This document shows, piece after piece, positions 7,406 through 17,780 of a stretch of 64,000 nt of DNA. This DNA comes from Streptomyces sp. SM11 (lineage in GTDB: Bacteria; Actinomycetota; Actinomycetes; Streptomycetales; Streptomycetaceae): NCBI RefSeq assembly GCF_002910905.1, contig NZ_NEUE01000244.1, positions 1 to 64,000 of the forward strand. The letters are read 5' to 3'. The notes below the pieces were generated by a model. The model ran no database searches. It worked only from the letters and a program-made list of their open reading frames with translations, and had not been told where the DNA came from. The first letter of the stretch is position 1; each line of letters begins with the position of its first letter. The translations under genes were made by a program, and so were the position numbers.

Positions 7406-9565
7406 TCAGCCCGTGCCGGCCGGGGGGCTTCAGCCCCATCGCCTGCCGCAACGCCCGCAGTTTCTCTTCGCACGCGGCCCGCAGGGGCTCGTCCTCGGTC
7501 CGTTCGGCCAGCGAGACCAGCAGGGCGAGGGCCTGGTCGAGCTTGGCCAGCTGCTTGAGTTCCGCGGAGCCGTCGGCCGCGGAGCCCGCCGCGGTCACCG
7601 CCCGGCCCAGCTCCCCGAGTCCGGCGAAGGCACGGGCCCGGACCAGGTCGATCCTCGGCAGCATGGGGTCGTCGCCGGTGACCCGGGCGACGCCGGCCGC
7701 TTCGTCCAGTACGCCGAGAGCGGCGGCCCACCGCGCACCGGCCACCAGCGCCTGCCCGACGTTGTAGCTCTGCACGACGACGCCGTGCGGGTCCGGCACC
7801 GCGCGGTTGGCCTCCAGCGCTCGCTCGAACAGCTCCCGGGCCTCCCCGGCCGGTCGCGAGCCAGCGCGATCAGACCGCGGGTCTCCCACACGACACCGCT
7901 CAGCCGCGGGTCGGCGGCCAGGCCGAGCAGCTCCGTGGCGGCGGCCAGTTCGACGTCCGCGTGGTCGAGGTCGCCCTGTTCGTACGCGGCACGGGCGACC
8001 TGGTTCCGCATCCGGATCTCGGCGTCGGGACGGGCCTCGTGCTGGGCCGCCTCAATGCCCAGCCGGCCGGTCGCGACGCAGTCGGCGAGGTGTTTACGGC
8101 TGTGGTAGAGCGCCCACAGCGATTCGCACAGCCGCCACACGTCCTCGTACCACTCGTGCTCCGCGGCGGTCCGGACGATGTTCTCCAGATTGACGCGCTC
8201 GGCGTCCAGCCAGTCCAGTGCGTCGGGCCGCCCCACGAACAGCGGTTCCTTCGCAGAGAGTTCGGCCAGGGTGCGGACCGGCGGCGGCTGGATCCTGAAC
8301 CGGTCACCGAGCACCAGCGCGTCCGCGTGCGCCGCCGCGTCCCGGTAGAAGTCCACGGCGAGCCGCAGGGCGGATCGCCGCCCGTCCTCGGGAAGCGCCC
8401 GCGCACACAGCCTGGCGTGGGCCCGCACCACATCGTGCAGCCGACAGCGCCGGGGCCGGTCCGGCGACTCCACCAGGACCGCGAGCCGGGACGAGACGAG
8501 CTCGCCGAGCGCCTCGTCGACCCGGACGGCACCCGTGGCCCGCAGCAGATCCGTCGTCACCGTCGTGCCGGGCAGGATCCCGAGGAGGTCGTAGAGATGC
8601 CGGGTGTGCTCGGACACCTCGGCGACCACCGAGTCCAGTACCGTGTCGACCGCCTCGCCCACGCCGCCCTCCCGAGGTCCCTCGCTCCCGCCCATGGCCG
8701 CTCCCTCCGCCTCATGTACGCCGTCGTCCCCCGTGCCGTACCGCCCGGCCGCCGTCAGATCACGCACCACGTCGTCGAGGGTCAGATGCGGCCGCGCCGC
8801 CAGCCACTCCACCGCGGCCCGCAGCGCCAGGGGGTGCCCCGCGCACAGCCGTACGACCTCCGCGGCGGTCCCCTCGTCGGCGTCCGTGTGCCAGCGGCGT
8901 ACGAGCTCCGTCCCCGCCGCCTCGTCGAGCGGGTCGACACCGATCAGCACGGCCCCGTCCATCAGCAGCGACGGCAGGACCCGGCGGCCGGTCACCACGA
9001 GCAGCCCATCCGGCGGCACGAGCGCCCGGGCCTCCGGGGCGTGCTGGGCGTTGTCCACCATCACGAGCAGACGCTTCCCGGCGGCGACACTGCGGAAGAG
9101 AGCCGTGCACTCGGCGAGTCCGCCGGGCACATAGTCCTTGCTCACTCCGAGGGCGCGCAGGAACCGGCCGAGGACGGCGGCGAGATCGACCGCTCCGTCG
9201 CGGCGGAGGTCCTCCAGGTCGACGTAGAGCTGCCCCTCCGGGAAGAGCTCCTTCAGCTCCCGTCCCACGCTCTGGGCGACGAGCTGTGTCTTGCCGACCC
9301 CGCCGACGCCGACCACCAGCAGCATCCCCGGCCCCGGTTCGGCGGCGAGGGCCACGGCGGCGTCCCGCAGACCGGCGAGCTCCTTCGTCCGGTTGACGAA
9401 CACCCCGCTGGGCGGGGGCCCCTGGCTCGGCGGGGCGTCGGGCGCCCTGTCCGGCATCCGAAGGCCCTCGATGTGCTGTGCCATCAGGACGGGCCCGACG
9501 ATGACGGCGTCCCCCGACACCGTGTTGTACGTCGCTCCGCCGCCGTCGGTACCGAGGCTGTTCAA
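7406..9565 (-). pseudogene. NB-ARC/TPR regulator-like ATPase, two frameshifts
   Basis: The gene encodes a STAND-type ATPase. A short N-terminal stretch (ATYNTVSGDAVIVGPV) is of the kind that precedes such domains in streptomycetes. It is followed by a P-loop VVGVGGVGKTQL, a Walker B-like LLVMVDNAQH, an NB-ARC sensor region (CAGHPLALRAAVEWLA) and winged-helix LHDVVRAHARL. C-terminal TPR-like helices follow (AAYEQGDLDHADVELA, AGEARELFERALEANR). The TTG at 9565 is preferred as start because GGAAGGAG lies 5 nt before it. The frame breaks near 7855 (RGLIALARDR to AGEARELFERAL); homologous-looking protein continues in a second frame to the CCCCCC run at ~7424, where a shift back would give a natural TGA at 7406. 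The two shifts compensate, leaving total length divisible by three. Such proteins sense ligands or threats; the trigger here is unknown. Confidence 0.65.
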
Positions 9566-9690
9566 CCCGTCTCCTTCCGCCGGTGCGGCCACCTCGCGCG
9601 GGTGAACGCGCCGCATCCTTTCCCGGCTCCCGTGATCCGGAACCCGCCCCGGCCCTCGCACTGTAGTCCCGCCGCTCTACGATCGGGGGC

Positions 9691-10405
<715 letters not shown>

Positions 10406-10413
<8 letters not shown>

Positions 10414-12379
10414 GACGCGCGACGAGAACAGGGGAACGGGCCGGGCGCGGCTGCCGCTGCGCCGGAGCCTGCTGGGGCGGCTGCTCGCCGTTTCGGCGCT
10501 GGTGGCCGCTTGTTCGGTGGCGGCCACCGCCTGGATCGCCGTGCAGACCACCTCGGGCGCGATCAAGCAGGAACAGGGGCAGAACCTCACCGCGGACGCC
10601 CGGATCTACGACACCCTGCTGGACTACGCCGCCCGCAACCCGACCTGGGACGGGGTCGGTGCGACGGTGCGGGAGCTGGCCCGGGAGTCGGGCCGCCGGG
10701 TCGCCCTGACCACGCAGAGCCGGCAGCCGCTGGCCGACTCCGCCACCGGGGAGGCCGCCCCGACGTTCCCGCCGCAGGCGTCCGCCGTGGTCGACCCGTT
10801 GTCCGTGGACACCGTCCTGGCGGCGCGCGGCGCCGAGGGGCAGGGCACGGCGGCCGACCGGATCGATCCCCGGGCGGTGGGGCCGTTCCGGCTGTCGGCG
10901 GCCGACAGCCGGGCGTTGCGGCGGACCGCCGACGACAAGGTCGAGTGCCTGAACCGGGCGGGGATCGCCTCGGACGTGGTGGTCGGCGCGAGCGGCCGGC
11001 CCCGGGTGCAGGTCGTGGGCAACGACCCCGAACGTGCGCTGGGCACCCGTTGTGATCTCGCCGCCCTGGACACGCCCACCCGTTCGGAACGGAAGGCGCT
11101 CGACGCGCTCACCGAGCTGGCCGACGCCTGTCTGAAGCGCCAGGGCCGCGAGGGCGTACGGCTGAACAGCGACCTGTCCTGGGGCGACCCGGCCGGCGTG
11201 TCCCTGGCGCCCGGGTTCGGGCCGCTGCCGAGCGAATCCGAGCCTCGGGTGCCGGCGCCGGGTGACGCCCCCGCGAAGGAGGCCGCGCCGTCCGTCGTGA
11301 CGCCGGAGCGCACCGGGGAGAACGACCGGGCCATCGCGTCCTGTGTGGGCACGGCCCGGAGCGAACAGCTCAGCTCGTACGTGGCCTCCCCCGCCCTCCT
11401 CTTCATCGGCGACGAGGGCGGCGCGACGCTGCCCGGCTTCGACCTCTCCCCCGCCAACACGGCCAGGATCGCCGGCGCGGCGGCGCTCGTGCTGGCCCTC
11501 ACCGTGGGCGCGTCGGTGTTCGCGGGAGCCCGGCTGGTGCGCCCGTTGCACGCGCTGACGGGCGCCGCACAGCGTATGCGCGAAGGCGAGCAGCCGGAGT
11601 CGGTGCCCGTCACGGGGGACGACGAGGTCGGGCGGCTGGCCGCGGCGTTCAACGACATGTCCGCGCACCGGGCGCGGCTGGAGGAGCAGCGCAAGGCCAT
11701 GGTGAGCGACGTCGCCCATGAGCTGCGGACCCCGCTGAGCAACATCCGGGGCTGGCTGGAGGCCGCCCAGGACGGACTCGCCGACCCCGACCCGGCGTTC
11801 GTCTCGTCGCTGCTGGAGGAGGCCGTAATGCTCCAGCACATCATCGACGACCTCCAGGACCTGGCCGCGGCCGACGCCGGGGTGCTGCGGCTGCGTCCCG
11901 AATCCGTCGAGGCCCGGGAGCTGCTGAGCCAGGTCGCCGCTGCCCACCAGGCGCGGGCGGAGAACGCGGGCGTCATGCTCGCCGTCGCGGCCACCGCCCC
12001 GGGCCTGGCCCTGCGCGCGGACCCGGTCAGACTCCGGCAGGCGGTGGGCAACCTGGTGTCCAACGCCGTGCGGCACACACCGGAGGGCGGGCGGGTGACG
12101 CTGCGCGCGTACGCCTCCGAGGTGGGCGAGGGGACGGTGCTGGTCGAGGTGACGGACACCGGATCCGGCATCCCGCCCGAGGACCTTCCCCATGTCTTCG
12201 ACCGGTTCTGGCGCGCGGAGAAGTCCCGCAGCCGCCGCACGGGCGGCAGCGGCCTGGGCCTCGCCATCGTCCGCAAACTGGTCGAGGCCCACGGCGGCAC
12301 GGTGGACGCGACGAGCGTCGTGGGCAAGGGTTCGGCCTTCGTCCTGCGGCTGCCCGGAACCACACCGTCCGGCCCCTGA
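10406..12379 (+). CDS. Sensor histidine kinase
   Basis: This 657-residue membrane kinase is partner of the preceding response regulator. A first membrane helix (LLAVSALVAACSVAATAWIA, residues ~22-41) leads to an unusually long extracytoplasmic sensor of about 300 residues, then a second helix (IAGAAALVLALTVGASVF) near residue 355. HAMP (RLVRPLHALTGAAQRM), dimerisation/phosphoacceptor (DVAHELRTPLSNIRG, His near residue 437) and HATPase boxes follow (NLVSNAVRHTP, VTDTGSGIP, TGGSGLGLAIV). Three cysteines in the sensor region (ECLNRAG, TRCDLAA, DACLKRQG) could form disulfides or bind a ligand. The GTG at 10406 overlaps the regulator gene, giving coupled translation. The signal sensed is unknown. 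Confidence 0.93.
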
Positions 12380-12505
12380 TGGGATGACCACGGCGTTCTG
12401 ACAGCTTCTTCATATCTCCGCGCCAGCCTGGCGGCATGCCCCGTACCCGGCGCGAACCCGCGTCCGGGACCGTCACGGGGCCGAGTATGGAATGGAGCCA
12501 TCCGT

Positions 12506-12853
12506 ATGACCGCTTTCACCGCACGCTTCACCCTTCGTGCCGCCGTGCTCACCGCTGTCGCGGCCGGCGCGGTGCTGGTCCCGTCCGCCGCCGCCTTCGC
12601 GGACTCCTCCCCGAAGCCGTCGGAGCCCGCCGTCGTCGACCTGTCCGAGCGCGAGGCCGCCGATGACGCCTCGAAGGACGCCGACCGGCCGGCGGTGACA
12701 CCGCGCGGCGGTGTCGCCGCCGGTGAACGTCCCGCCGGCAGCGGCGACAACAGCACCGCGGTGCTGGCCGGTTCGGTGGCCGGGGCCGCGCTACTCGCGG
12801 GCGCGGGCACGATCGTGCTGCGCCGCCGCTCGGCGGCCGGCCACAACGGCTAA
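12506..12853 (+). CDS. Small secreted protein with C-terminal membrane anchor
   Basis: The 115-residue product has an N-terminal signal peptide (hydrophobic VLTAVAAGAVLVPSAA, predicted cleavage after AFA), a ~55-residue charged, disordered middle, and a C-terminal helix VLAGSVAGAALLAGAGTIVL followed by RRRSAAGHNG. Helix plus arginine tail is the layout of sortase-anchored or tail-anchored surface proteins, but there is no LPxTG or LAxTG before the helix (the sequence there is GERPAGSGDNST). It sits between the two-component system and a class F sortase gene, with a hairpin between. I infer a surface protein that may be the sortase substrate through a non-standard motif, or simply membrane-anchored. 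No enzymatic domain is visible. Confidence 0.75.
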   Translation: MTAFTARFTLRAAVLTAVAAGAVLVPSAAAFADSSPKPSEPAVVDLSEREAADDASKDADRPAVTPRGGVAAGERPAGSGDNSTAVLAGSVAGAALLAGAGTIVLRRRSAAGHNG

Positions 12854-12877
12854 CCCGCACCGCTCACCTGCGCTGAC

Positions 12878-12910
12878 CGTGGCGCCGCCCCGCACCGGGG
12901 CGGCGCCACG
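12878..12910. terminator. Perfect 14-bp GC hairpin after the secreted-protein gene
   Basis: CGTGGCGCCGCCCC (12878-12891) pairs perfectly with GGGGCGGCGCCACG (12897-12910) around a 5-nt loop. It lies 25 bp after the small secreted protein stop and 55 bp before the sortase start. There is no T-tract, as is usual for Streptomyces terminators. It may end, or attenuate, the upstream transcript before the sortase gene. Confidence 0.6.
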
Positions 12911-12964
12911 CCCGCTCGTCCGCCCACAGCACTTCCCCTGCCCGCACCGATTCCGGAGTCTCCT

Positions 12965-13615
12965 GTGCCGTCCCGTACGCCCCACCGCTTCCGGCGGACC
13001 GCAGCCCTGTTGACCGCCGTCGCGGCCTGCGTCGCCCTGGCCGGATGCTCGTCCGACGAGCCCTCCGCGCCCTCCTCCGCCGCCACGTCCGGCGCGCCCT
13101 CCGCCTCCGCTCCGGCGCAGGGCGAGGCCGTCTCGGGATCGACCGGGCCGCCCACGGCCGATCAGCCGGACCGGCCGGCCCCCACCCAGGTCTCCATCCC
13201 CTCGATCGGTGTGAAGAGCGCCCTCATGGAGCTGGGGCTCAACGCGGACGGCACGGTCGAGGTCCCGCCTTCGGAGAAGGGCATGACGGCGGGCTGGTAC
13301 AGCGGCGGGTCCGTGCCCGGGGCGCCGGGGCCGGCCGTACTGATCGGTCACAACGACACCCGCTTCGGCCGGGCCGTCTTCCACGACCTCAAGAACATCC
13401 GCAAGGGTGCCGAGGTGCTGGTCCGCGACGGGGCGGGGAAGACCCTGCGCTACACGGTCACGGACAAGGAAGCGGTCAGCAAGAAGTCGTTCCCCACCGA
13501 GAAGGTCTACGGCCCGACGAAGGACAGCACACTGCGGCTCATCACCTGCGACGGGGAGTTCGACGCGAAAGGCCATACGGTCGACAACCTCATCGTGTAC
13601 GGCACCCTCGTCTGA
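12965..13615 (+). CDS. Class F sortase
   Basis: This 216-residue protein starts with a lipobox-like signal segment (AACVALAGCSS, possible lipidated cysteine near residue 28), then a Ser/Ala/Pro linker and a sortase beta-barrel from about residue 75. The catalytic histidine lies in LIGHNDTRF and the catalytic cysteine in LRLITCDGEF, as expected for class F sortases of actinobacteria, which act as transpeptidases or proteases at the membrane surface. The arginine usually found 6-12 residues after the cysteine is not obvious: the segment reads DAKGHTVDNLIVYG, with only a lysine. The GTG at 12965 follows GGAG. The gene before it encodes a helix-plus-arginine-tail protein, a plausible substrate. 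A lipoprotein-type anchor on a sortase is unusual but not unknown. Confidence 0.85.
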   Translation: MPSRTPHRFRRTAALLTAVAACVALAGCSSDEPSAPSSAATSGAPSASAPAQGEAVSGSTGPPTADQPDRPAPTQVSIPSIGVKSALMELGLNADGTVEVPPSEKGMTAGWYSGGSVPGAPGPAVLIGHNDTRFGRAVFHDLKNIRKGAEVLVRDGAGKTLRYTVTDKEAVSKKSFPTEKVYGPTKDSTLRLITCDGEFDAKGHTVDNLIVYGTLV

Positions 13616-13773
13616 GCGGCGGCGCCCCTGAGCGGCGACATGTACGGCCGGGGGGAATCCGGATGGCAGTCGGCCTGACAGACTCGTGACATCCGATGTC
13701 TACCCATGGGTAACTACCGCTGCTTTGATGGGGGCACCCGGTAAGCCCCCCCCACTCAACCGCAGGAGACCTC

Positions 13774-14766
13774 GTGCCGAACACCGCACTGCGCCGTCTG
13801 ACCGGCGTGGCTCTGTCCGCCACACTCGCCACTGTCACGCTCGCCGTGACCGCACCGCAGGCAGCGGCTGCCGAGACCCCCGCCGAGACCCCCTCGCTGC
13901 GCGTGCTCTCGTACAACGCGTTCCTTTTCAGCAAGAGCCTGTACCCCAACTGGGGCCAGGACCACCGAGCGGCCGAGATCCCGAAGACCTCGTTCTTCCA
14001 GGGCAATGACGTCGTGGTGATCCAGGAGGCCTTCGACAACGGCGCCTCCGACGCACTGCTGCGGAACGCCGCCGCCCAGTACCCGTACCAGACCCCGGTG
14101 GTCGGCCGGAGCAAGAGCGGCTGGGACGCGACGGGCGGTTCGTACGCGGCGGCGACGCCGGAGGACGGTGGCGTCACGATCCTGAGCAAGTGGCCGATCG
14201 TGCGCAAGGAGCAGTACGTGTTCAAGGACGCATGCGGCGGCGACTGGTGGTCGAACAAGGGCTTCGCGTACACGGTGCTGAACGTCAACGGCACCCGGGT
14301 CCACGTCGTCGGCACCCACGCCCAGTCGACCGACCCCGGCTGCTCGGCGGGCGAGGCGGCGCAGATGCGCAGCCGGCAGTTCAAGGAGATGGACGCCTTC
14401 CTCGACGCGAAGAACATACCGGCCGCCGAACAGGTCGTCGTGGCGGGTGACTTCAACGTCGACGGGCACTCGGCGGAGTACGCGTCGTTCCTCTCCGACG
14501 CCGGCCTCACCACGCCGGAGACCCGGACGGGCCACCCGTACTCCTTCGACACCCGTGACAACTCCATCGCCTCCGAGCGCTACCCAGACGACCCGCGCGA
14601 GGACCTGGACCACGTCCTGCACCGCGCAGGTCACGCCAAGCCGTCGGGCTGGAAGAACGACGTGGTCAAGGAGGAGAGCGCCCCCTGGACTGTGTCCAGC
14701 TGGGGCAAGAACTACACCTACACGAACCTCTCCGACCACTACCCGGTGATCGGTTCCGCCAACTGA
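13774..14766 (+). CDS. Secreted sphingomyelin phosphodiesterase (sphingomyelinase C)
   Basis: The 330-residue enzyme has a Sec signal peptide (ATLATVTLAVTAPQAAAA) and an endonuclease/exonuclease/phosphatase fold. Visible active-site elements are the early LSYNAFLF asparagine, the metal-ligand glutamate in VVIQEAF, VVGTHAQST, the AGDFNVDG loop, and the terminal SDHYPV histidine. This set matches bacterial neutral sphingomyelinase C, which cleaves sphingomyelin to ceramide and phosphocholine outside the cell. The GTG start is preceded by AGGAGA. Two cysteine-containing segments (DACGGDWW, DPGCSAGEA) may form a disulfide. The gene stands alone between the sortase and the N-formylglutamate amidohydrolase genes; the ~155-bp leader probably carries its own promoter. 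Confidence 0.9.
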   Translation: MPNTALRRLTGVALSATLATVTLAVTAPQAAAAETPAETPSLRVLSYNAFLFSKSLYPNWGQDHRAAEIPKTSFFQGNDVVVIQEAFDNGASDALLRNAAAQYPYQTPVVGRSKSGWDATGGSYAAATPEDGGVTILSKWPIVRKEQYVFKDACGGDWWSNKGFAYTVLNVNGTRVHVVGTHAQSTDPGCSAGEAAQMRSRQFKEMDAFLDAKNIPAAEQVVVAGDFNVDGHSAEYASFLSDAGLTTPETRTGHPYSFDTRDNSIASERYPDDPREDLDHVLHRAGHAKPSGWKNDVVKEESAPWTVSSWGKNYTYTNLSDHYPVIGSAN

Positions 14767-14837
14767 CGCCACGGGTGGGACAATCGAGGGCCTCCCCGCC
14801 CCGCCCTCGCCCGCCCCGCCCGTGAAGGACCCGCTCC

Positions 14838-15668
14838 ATGAGCACCGCCCCCCAGCCGTCGTTCCGCCTCCTTCCCGGAAGCCCCGAGTCCCCGGTGCTG
14901 CTGCACGTACCGCACGGGTCCCGGACGATTCCCGGGGAGGTACGCGGCGGAATCCTGCTGGACGACGGTGCTCTGGAGCGGGAACTCGACCACATCACCG
15001 ACTGCCACACAGCCGAACTGGCGGCCCGGGCGGCCGCGGCCTCGCCCGTCCGGCCCTGGTGTCTCGTCAACTCCCTCTCGCGCCTGGTCGTCGACCCCGA
15101 GCGCTTCCCGGACGACCGCGAGGAGATGCGCGCCGTGGGCATGGGCGCGGTGTACACGCACACCACCCACCGGGAACGGCTGCGCGCCCCGGACGTCGAC
15201 GAACACCCTCTGCTGGAGCGGTACTTCCACCCGTACGCGCGGGCGGTCACGGAGGCCGTCGACGCCCGGATCGCCGCCACGGGCCGTGCGGTGATCGTCG
15301 ACGTCCACTCGTACCCGACGGCTCCGCTCCCGTACGAGCTCCACGGCACCGGCCCCCGGCCGCCCGTCTGCCTGGGCACCGACCCGTTCCACACCCCGCC
15401 TCAGCTGCGCTCCCTGGCGGAGACGGCGTTCGCGGGCTTCGGCGGGACGGGCGTCGACAGCCCGTTCGCCGGTACGTACGTCCCGCTGGAGCACTACGGC
15501 ACGGACCGCCGGGTGGCGGCCCTGATGATCGAGATCCGCCGCGACACGTACATGACCGAGCCGGGCGGGCCCGCGGGGCCGGGGCTCCACGCGCTGGCGG
15601 GGGCGCTAGTAGAGCTGGTGGGGGCGCTCAGCCGGCCTTCTTCCAGTCCTGACATCCGGTGGACTTGA
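14838..15668 (+). CDS. N-formylglutamate amidohydrolase-family protein
   Basis: The 276-residue cytosolic protein belongs to the N-formylglutamate amidohydrolase (HutG-like) family. It has the zinc-binding LHVPHGSRTIP segment near residue 22, ELDHITDCHT at ~51, the NSLSRLVVDPERF motif typical of the family at ~80, the central VDVHSYPTAPLPYE at ~155 and LMIEIRRDTYM near the end. These enzymes release formate from N-formylglutamate in histidine breakdown, but no hut genes are nearby and many actinobacterial members have unknown substrates. The ATG at 14838 follows GAAGGAC. Its last 41 bp overlap the convergent gene on the other strand. Confidence 0.88.
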   Translation: MSTAPQPSFRLLPGSPESPVLLHVPHGSRTIPGEVRGGILLDDGALERELDHITDCHTAELAARAAAASPVRPWCLVNSLSRLVVDPERFPDDREEMRAVGMGAVYTHTTHRERLRAPDVDEHPLLERYFHPYARAVTEAVDARIAATGRAVIVDVHSYPTAPLPYELHGTGPRPPVCLGTDPFHTPPQLRSLAETAFAGFGGTGVDSPFAGTYVPLEHYGTDRRVAALMIEIRRDTYMTEPGGPAGPGLHALAGALVELVGALSRPSSSPDIRWT

Positions 15669-16245
15669 AGATCTCCCCCTTGTTGACGGAGACCCGCCCA
15701 CTGCCTTCCAGGTTTCCGTTGGCGATGATGGCGTCGAACTCCCCGCTGGAGTTCCTCGCCCGCTCCCAGTAGCACCCGAAGGAGTCACCGGGGCCGCCCG
15801 TCCTGTACGTACCGGGGCGCATCTCCTCCCCCACCAGGTATTCGCCGTCCCCACCCACGGTGGTGGGCGGCCCCTTGGGCTTCGGCTGCTTCGACGGCTT
15901 CGGCGGCTCCGCGGTGACGGTGGCCGTCTTCGTGACGGTGACCTCCGGGCCGGGTACCTTCACCTCCTTGGTCACGGTGATCCTCGGGGTGGGGCCGGCG
16001 TCCGAGGCCTCGGCCCGGGCCTCGTCGTCCGAGATACCGATGCCGACGCCGAGGAACAGGGCGACGGCCCCGACGGCTCCATGGGTCACCCACGCCTTGC
16101 CCCGCGACGGCTGCCGCGGGGAAGGGGGCACGAGCGGGGCCCCTTGCGGAGGCGCTCCCCACGGCGTGGTGGGCCGGCCGGGCTGATCGGTGTTTCCACC
16201 GAGCGGTCCCGGGAACCGGTGCTCGTCGGGCTGTCGCGGGTTCAT
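15628..16245 (-). CDS. Membrane-anchored protein with proline-rich cytoplasmic N-terminus
   Basis: The 205-residue protein has a Pro/Gly-rich N-terminal ~55 residues, one membrane helix (HGAVGAVALFLGVGIGIS), a Val/Thr/Pro/Lys-rich stalk (TVTKTATVTAEPPKPSK) and a ~75-residue outer domain with GEYLVGEEMRPGTYRTGG, FGCYWERARN and a final STGCQDWKK. The two cysteines probably pair. This architecture is common among small Streptomyces surface proteins of unknown function. The gene converges on, and overlaps by 41 bp, the amidohydrolase gene. Confidence 0.75.
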   Translation of the reverse strand: MNPRQPDEHRFPGPLGGNTDQPGRPTTPWGAPPQGAPLVPPSPRQPSRGKAWVTHGAVGAVALFLGVGIGISDDEARAEASDAGPTPRITVTKEVKVPGPEVTVTKTATVTAEPPKPSKQPKPKGPPTTVGGDGEYLVGEEMRPGTYRTGGPGDSFGCYWERARNSSGEFDAIIANGNLEGSGRVSVNKGEIFKSTGCQDWKKAG

Positions 16246-16351
16246 GTGTGTGCTCCAGGTCCTGGTGATGCGACGACAAGGGGAAGGCAACAGGTGGCGG
16301 GCCGCCGGGACGCGTCGACCACCGATCCGTACGGCAGGCGGGGACGGGCGG

Positions 16352-17578
16352 TCACCGGCCGCGGATGCGGCGCCCCGCCTCCGTGGCCGGGTAGAGGATC
16401 GCGTCGGCGACGCGCCCCCCGGAGTCCTTGACGCCACCGCTGAAGTTGAGCCGCCCGGAGGCACCCGCCTTCGCCGCCACACCGTCCCAGTAGCGGGCGT
16501 CCCGTTCCCATCGGATGTCGGACAGCAGCCGGCTCAGCTGATCGGCGGCGAGTGCGTTCGACGGCTCGGCCCAGGGCGTGGTGTGGTGCACCGCGATGCC
16601 CAGCCCGGCGAGCACGGCCGGCGCGGTGAGGGCGCTCCGCGCGACGAAGTGGGCGCTGTGACCGGAGATCAGGCCCGCGAGCACGGGCACGACGCACCGT
16701 TCCACCTGCTGGGCGTCCGTCTCCGCGGGCAGCTCGTCCTCGTGCACGGTCTCCGCCGAGCGGGAGAGACCGCCCCGCCCGTAGACCGTCGTGATCACGA
16801 GGGCCCGGAGTGCGGAGAGGGTGATCACCTCGGGATCGGTCTTTCCCACCTGGCGCTTGCTCGCGTTGACCAGCTTGGCGAACGACATGATCCTGTCGTC
16901 GATCTCGACCTTGACGGCATCGGCGACACGATGGGCGAGGCGCGTGGCGAAGTCCCGCTGGTCCATCGACATGGCCAGGTTCTTGGCCACCACGACGCCC
17001 TGCACGTTCCGGTCGTAGAAGATCTGCCGGGCATCGGCCACGGACAGGTCCACGTACAGCTCGAAGGGGATTCGCACGGCCGCGAGTTCGGCGTACGTGA
17101 GGCCGAAGCGCTCCGGGTCGTCGTACAGCTCGTGCCAGGCGGTCGTCTGCGTCTCGCCGTCGATGGCGACGATCGAGGTGCCGGGCGTGATGGTCAGGGT
17201 CCGCAGTCCGGTGCCCGTCACCAGTTCGTCGCTGAGGGCGGCGAGCGGTCCCGCGTGCCAGAACGTGATGGGCGGGGTGGACCAGCCGGCGCCCAGCTCC
17301 CCCTTGACGCCGTCGGCGATGTACTCGGCGTACGAGCCGACGTTCTTCCCCTTCTGTGTGGACTTCAGCGCCCGCTGGACCAGCGAGCGCAGTTCGGCAT
17401 GGCGGCGCACGGCCCCGGACGCGGCCTTCAGGGTCTTCACGTCCTCCTCGCGGCGGGGCGACGGAACGAGCTGGACGAGCGTCGGTACGGACATGGTCCC
17501 GATCACCGCGTCGGCCCGGAAGGGCATGACGGTGAGCTGGGTCCCCTCGATGACCGCGGTCGGCATGGTGATGCGCAT
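16352..17578 (-). CDS. DndB-like / DGQHR-type domain protein
   Basis: The 408-residue protein contains VAIDGETQTTAWHEL near residue 145, the likely counterpart of the DGQHR motif, followed by VDLSVADARQIFYDRN and a GVVVAKNLAMSMD segment. That order is typical of the DndB/DGQHR family, whose founding member regulates DNA phosphorothioation operons. The core DGQHR residues are altered (DGETQ), and no dndC, D or E gene is visible, so this is a family relative rather than DndB proper. The ATG at 17578 has GGGGGGAA upstream. It is divergent from a methylase with an N-terminal HTH, sharing a ~260-bp promoter region, and lies at the edge of a restriction-modification island. I infer a regulatory or accessory role in DNA modification or defence. 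Confidence 0.65.
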   Translation of the reverse strand: MRITMPTAVIEGTQLTVMPFRADAVIGTMSVPTLVQLVPSPRREEDVKTLKAASGAVRRHAELRSLVQRALKSTQKGKNVGSYAEYIADGVKGELGAGWSTPPITFWHAGPLAALSDELVTGTGLRTLTITPGTSIVAIDGETQTTAWHELYDDPERFGLTYAELAAVRIPFELYVDLSVADARQIFYDRNVQGVVVAKNLAMSMDQRDFATRLAHRVADAVKVEIDDRIMSFAKLVNASKRQVGKTDPEVITLSALRALVITTVYGRGGLSRSAETVHEDELPAETDAQQVERCVVPVLAGLISGHSAHFVARSALTAPAVLAGLGIAVHHTTPWAEPSNALAADQLSRLLSDIRWERDARYWDGVAAKAGASGRLNFSGGVKDSGGRVADAILYPATEAGRRIRGR

Positions 17579-17622
17579 GGCGATTCCCCCCTGGGATGGA
17601 CGCCTCCACTCGGAAGCGTCCC

Positions 17623-17686
17623 AACATAAGCATCCCCATGAAAGCACTGTCAAACATCTTGACGTGGTTACTCGCTGGTGTAGGTT
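17623..17686. promoter_or_regulatory. Divergent promoter region, DGQHR-type gene / methylase gene
   Basis: Back-to-back -35-like hexamers lie in the shared leader. On the minus strand, TTGACA (plus positions 17648-17653) has a TATGTT (17623-17628) 19 bp away, pointing at the DGQHR-type gene. On the plus strand, TTGACG (17659-17664) has TAGGTT (17681-17686) 16 bp away, pointing at the methylase. The spacings are slightly off the 17-18 bp optimum. This is motif reading only. Confidence 0.4.
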
Positions 17687-17780
17687 GTGAGCTGTTCCGC
17701 AGCAAGCGGCCACTGACCGCGTGGAGTCGTCGACCGTGTCTTCGACCGTCGCCAGGAAGCCGTTCACCACCGACAGATCG

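Noticed and set aside
17641..17720. Possible leader peptide starting MKALSNILTWLL in the methylase leader
   Set aside because: No ribosome site, and the stretch coincides with divergent promoter elements; the hydrophobic look is likely chance.
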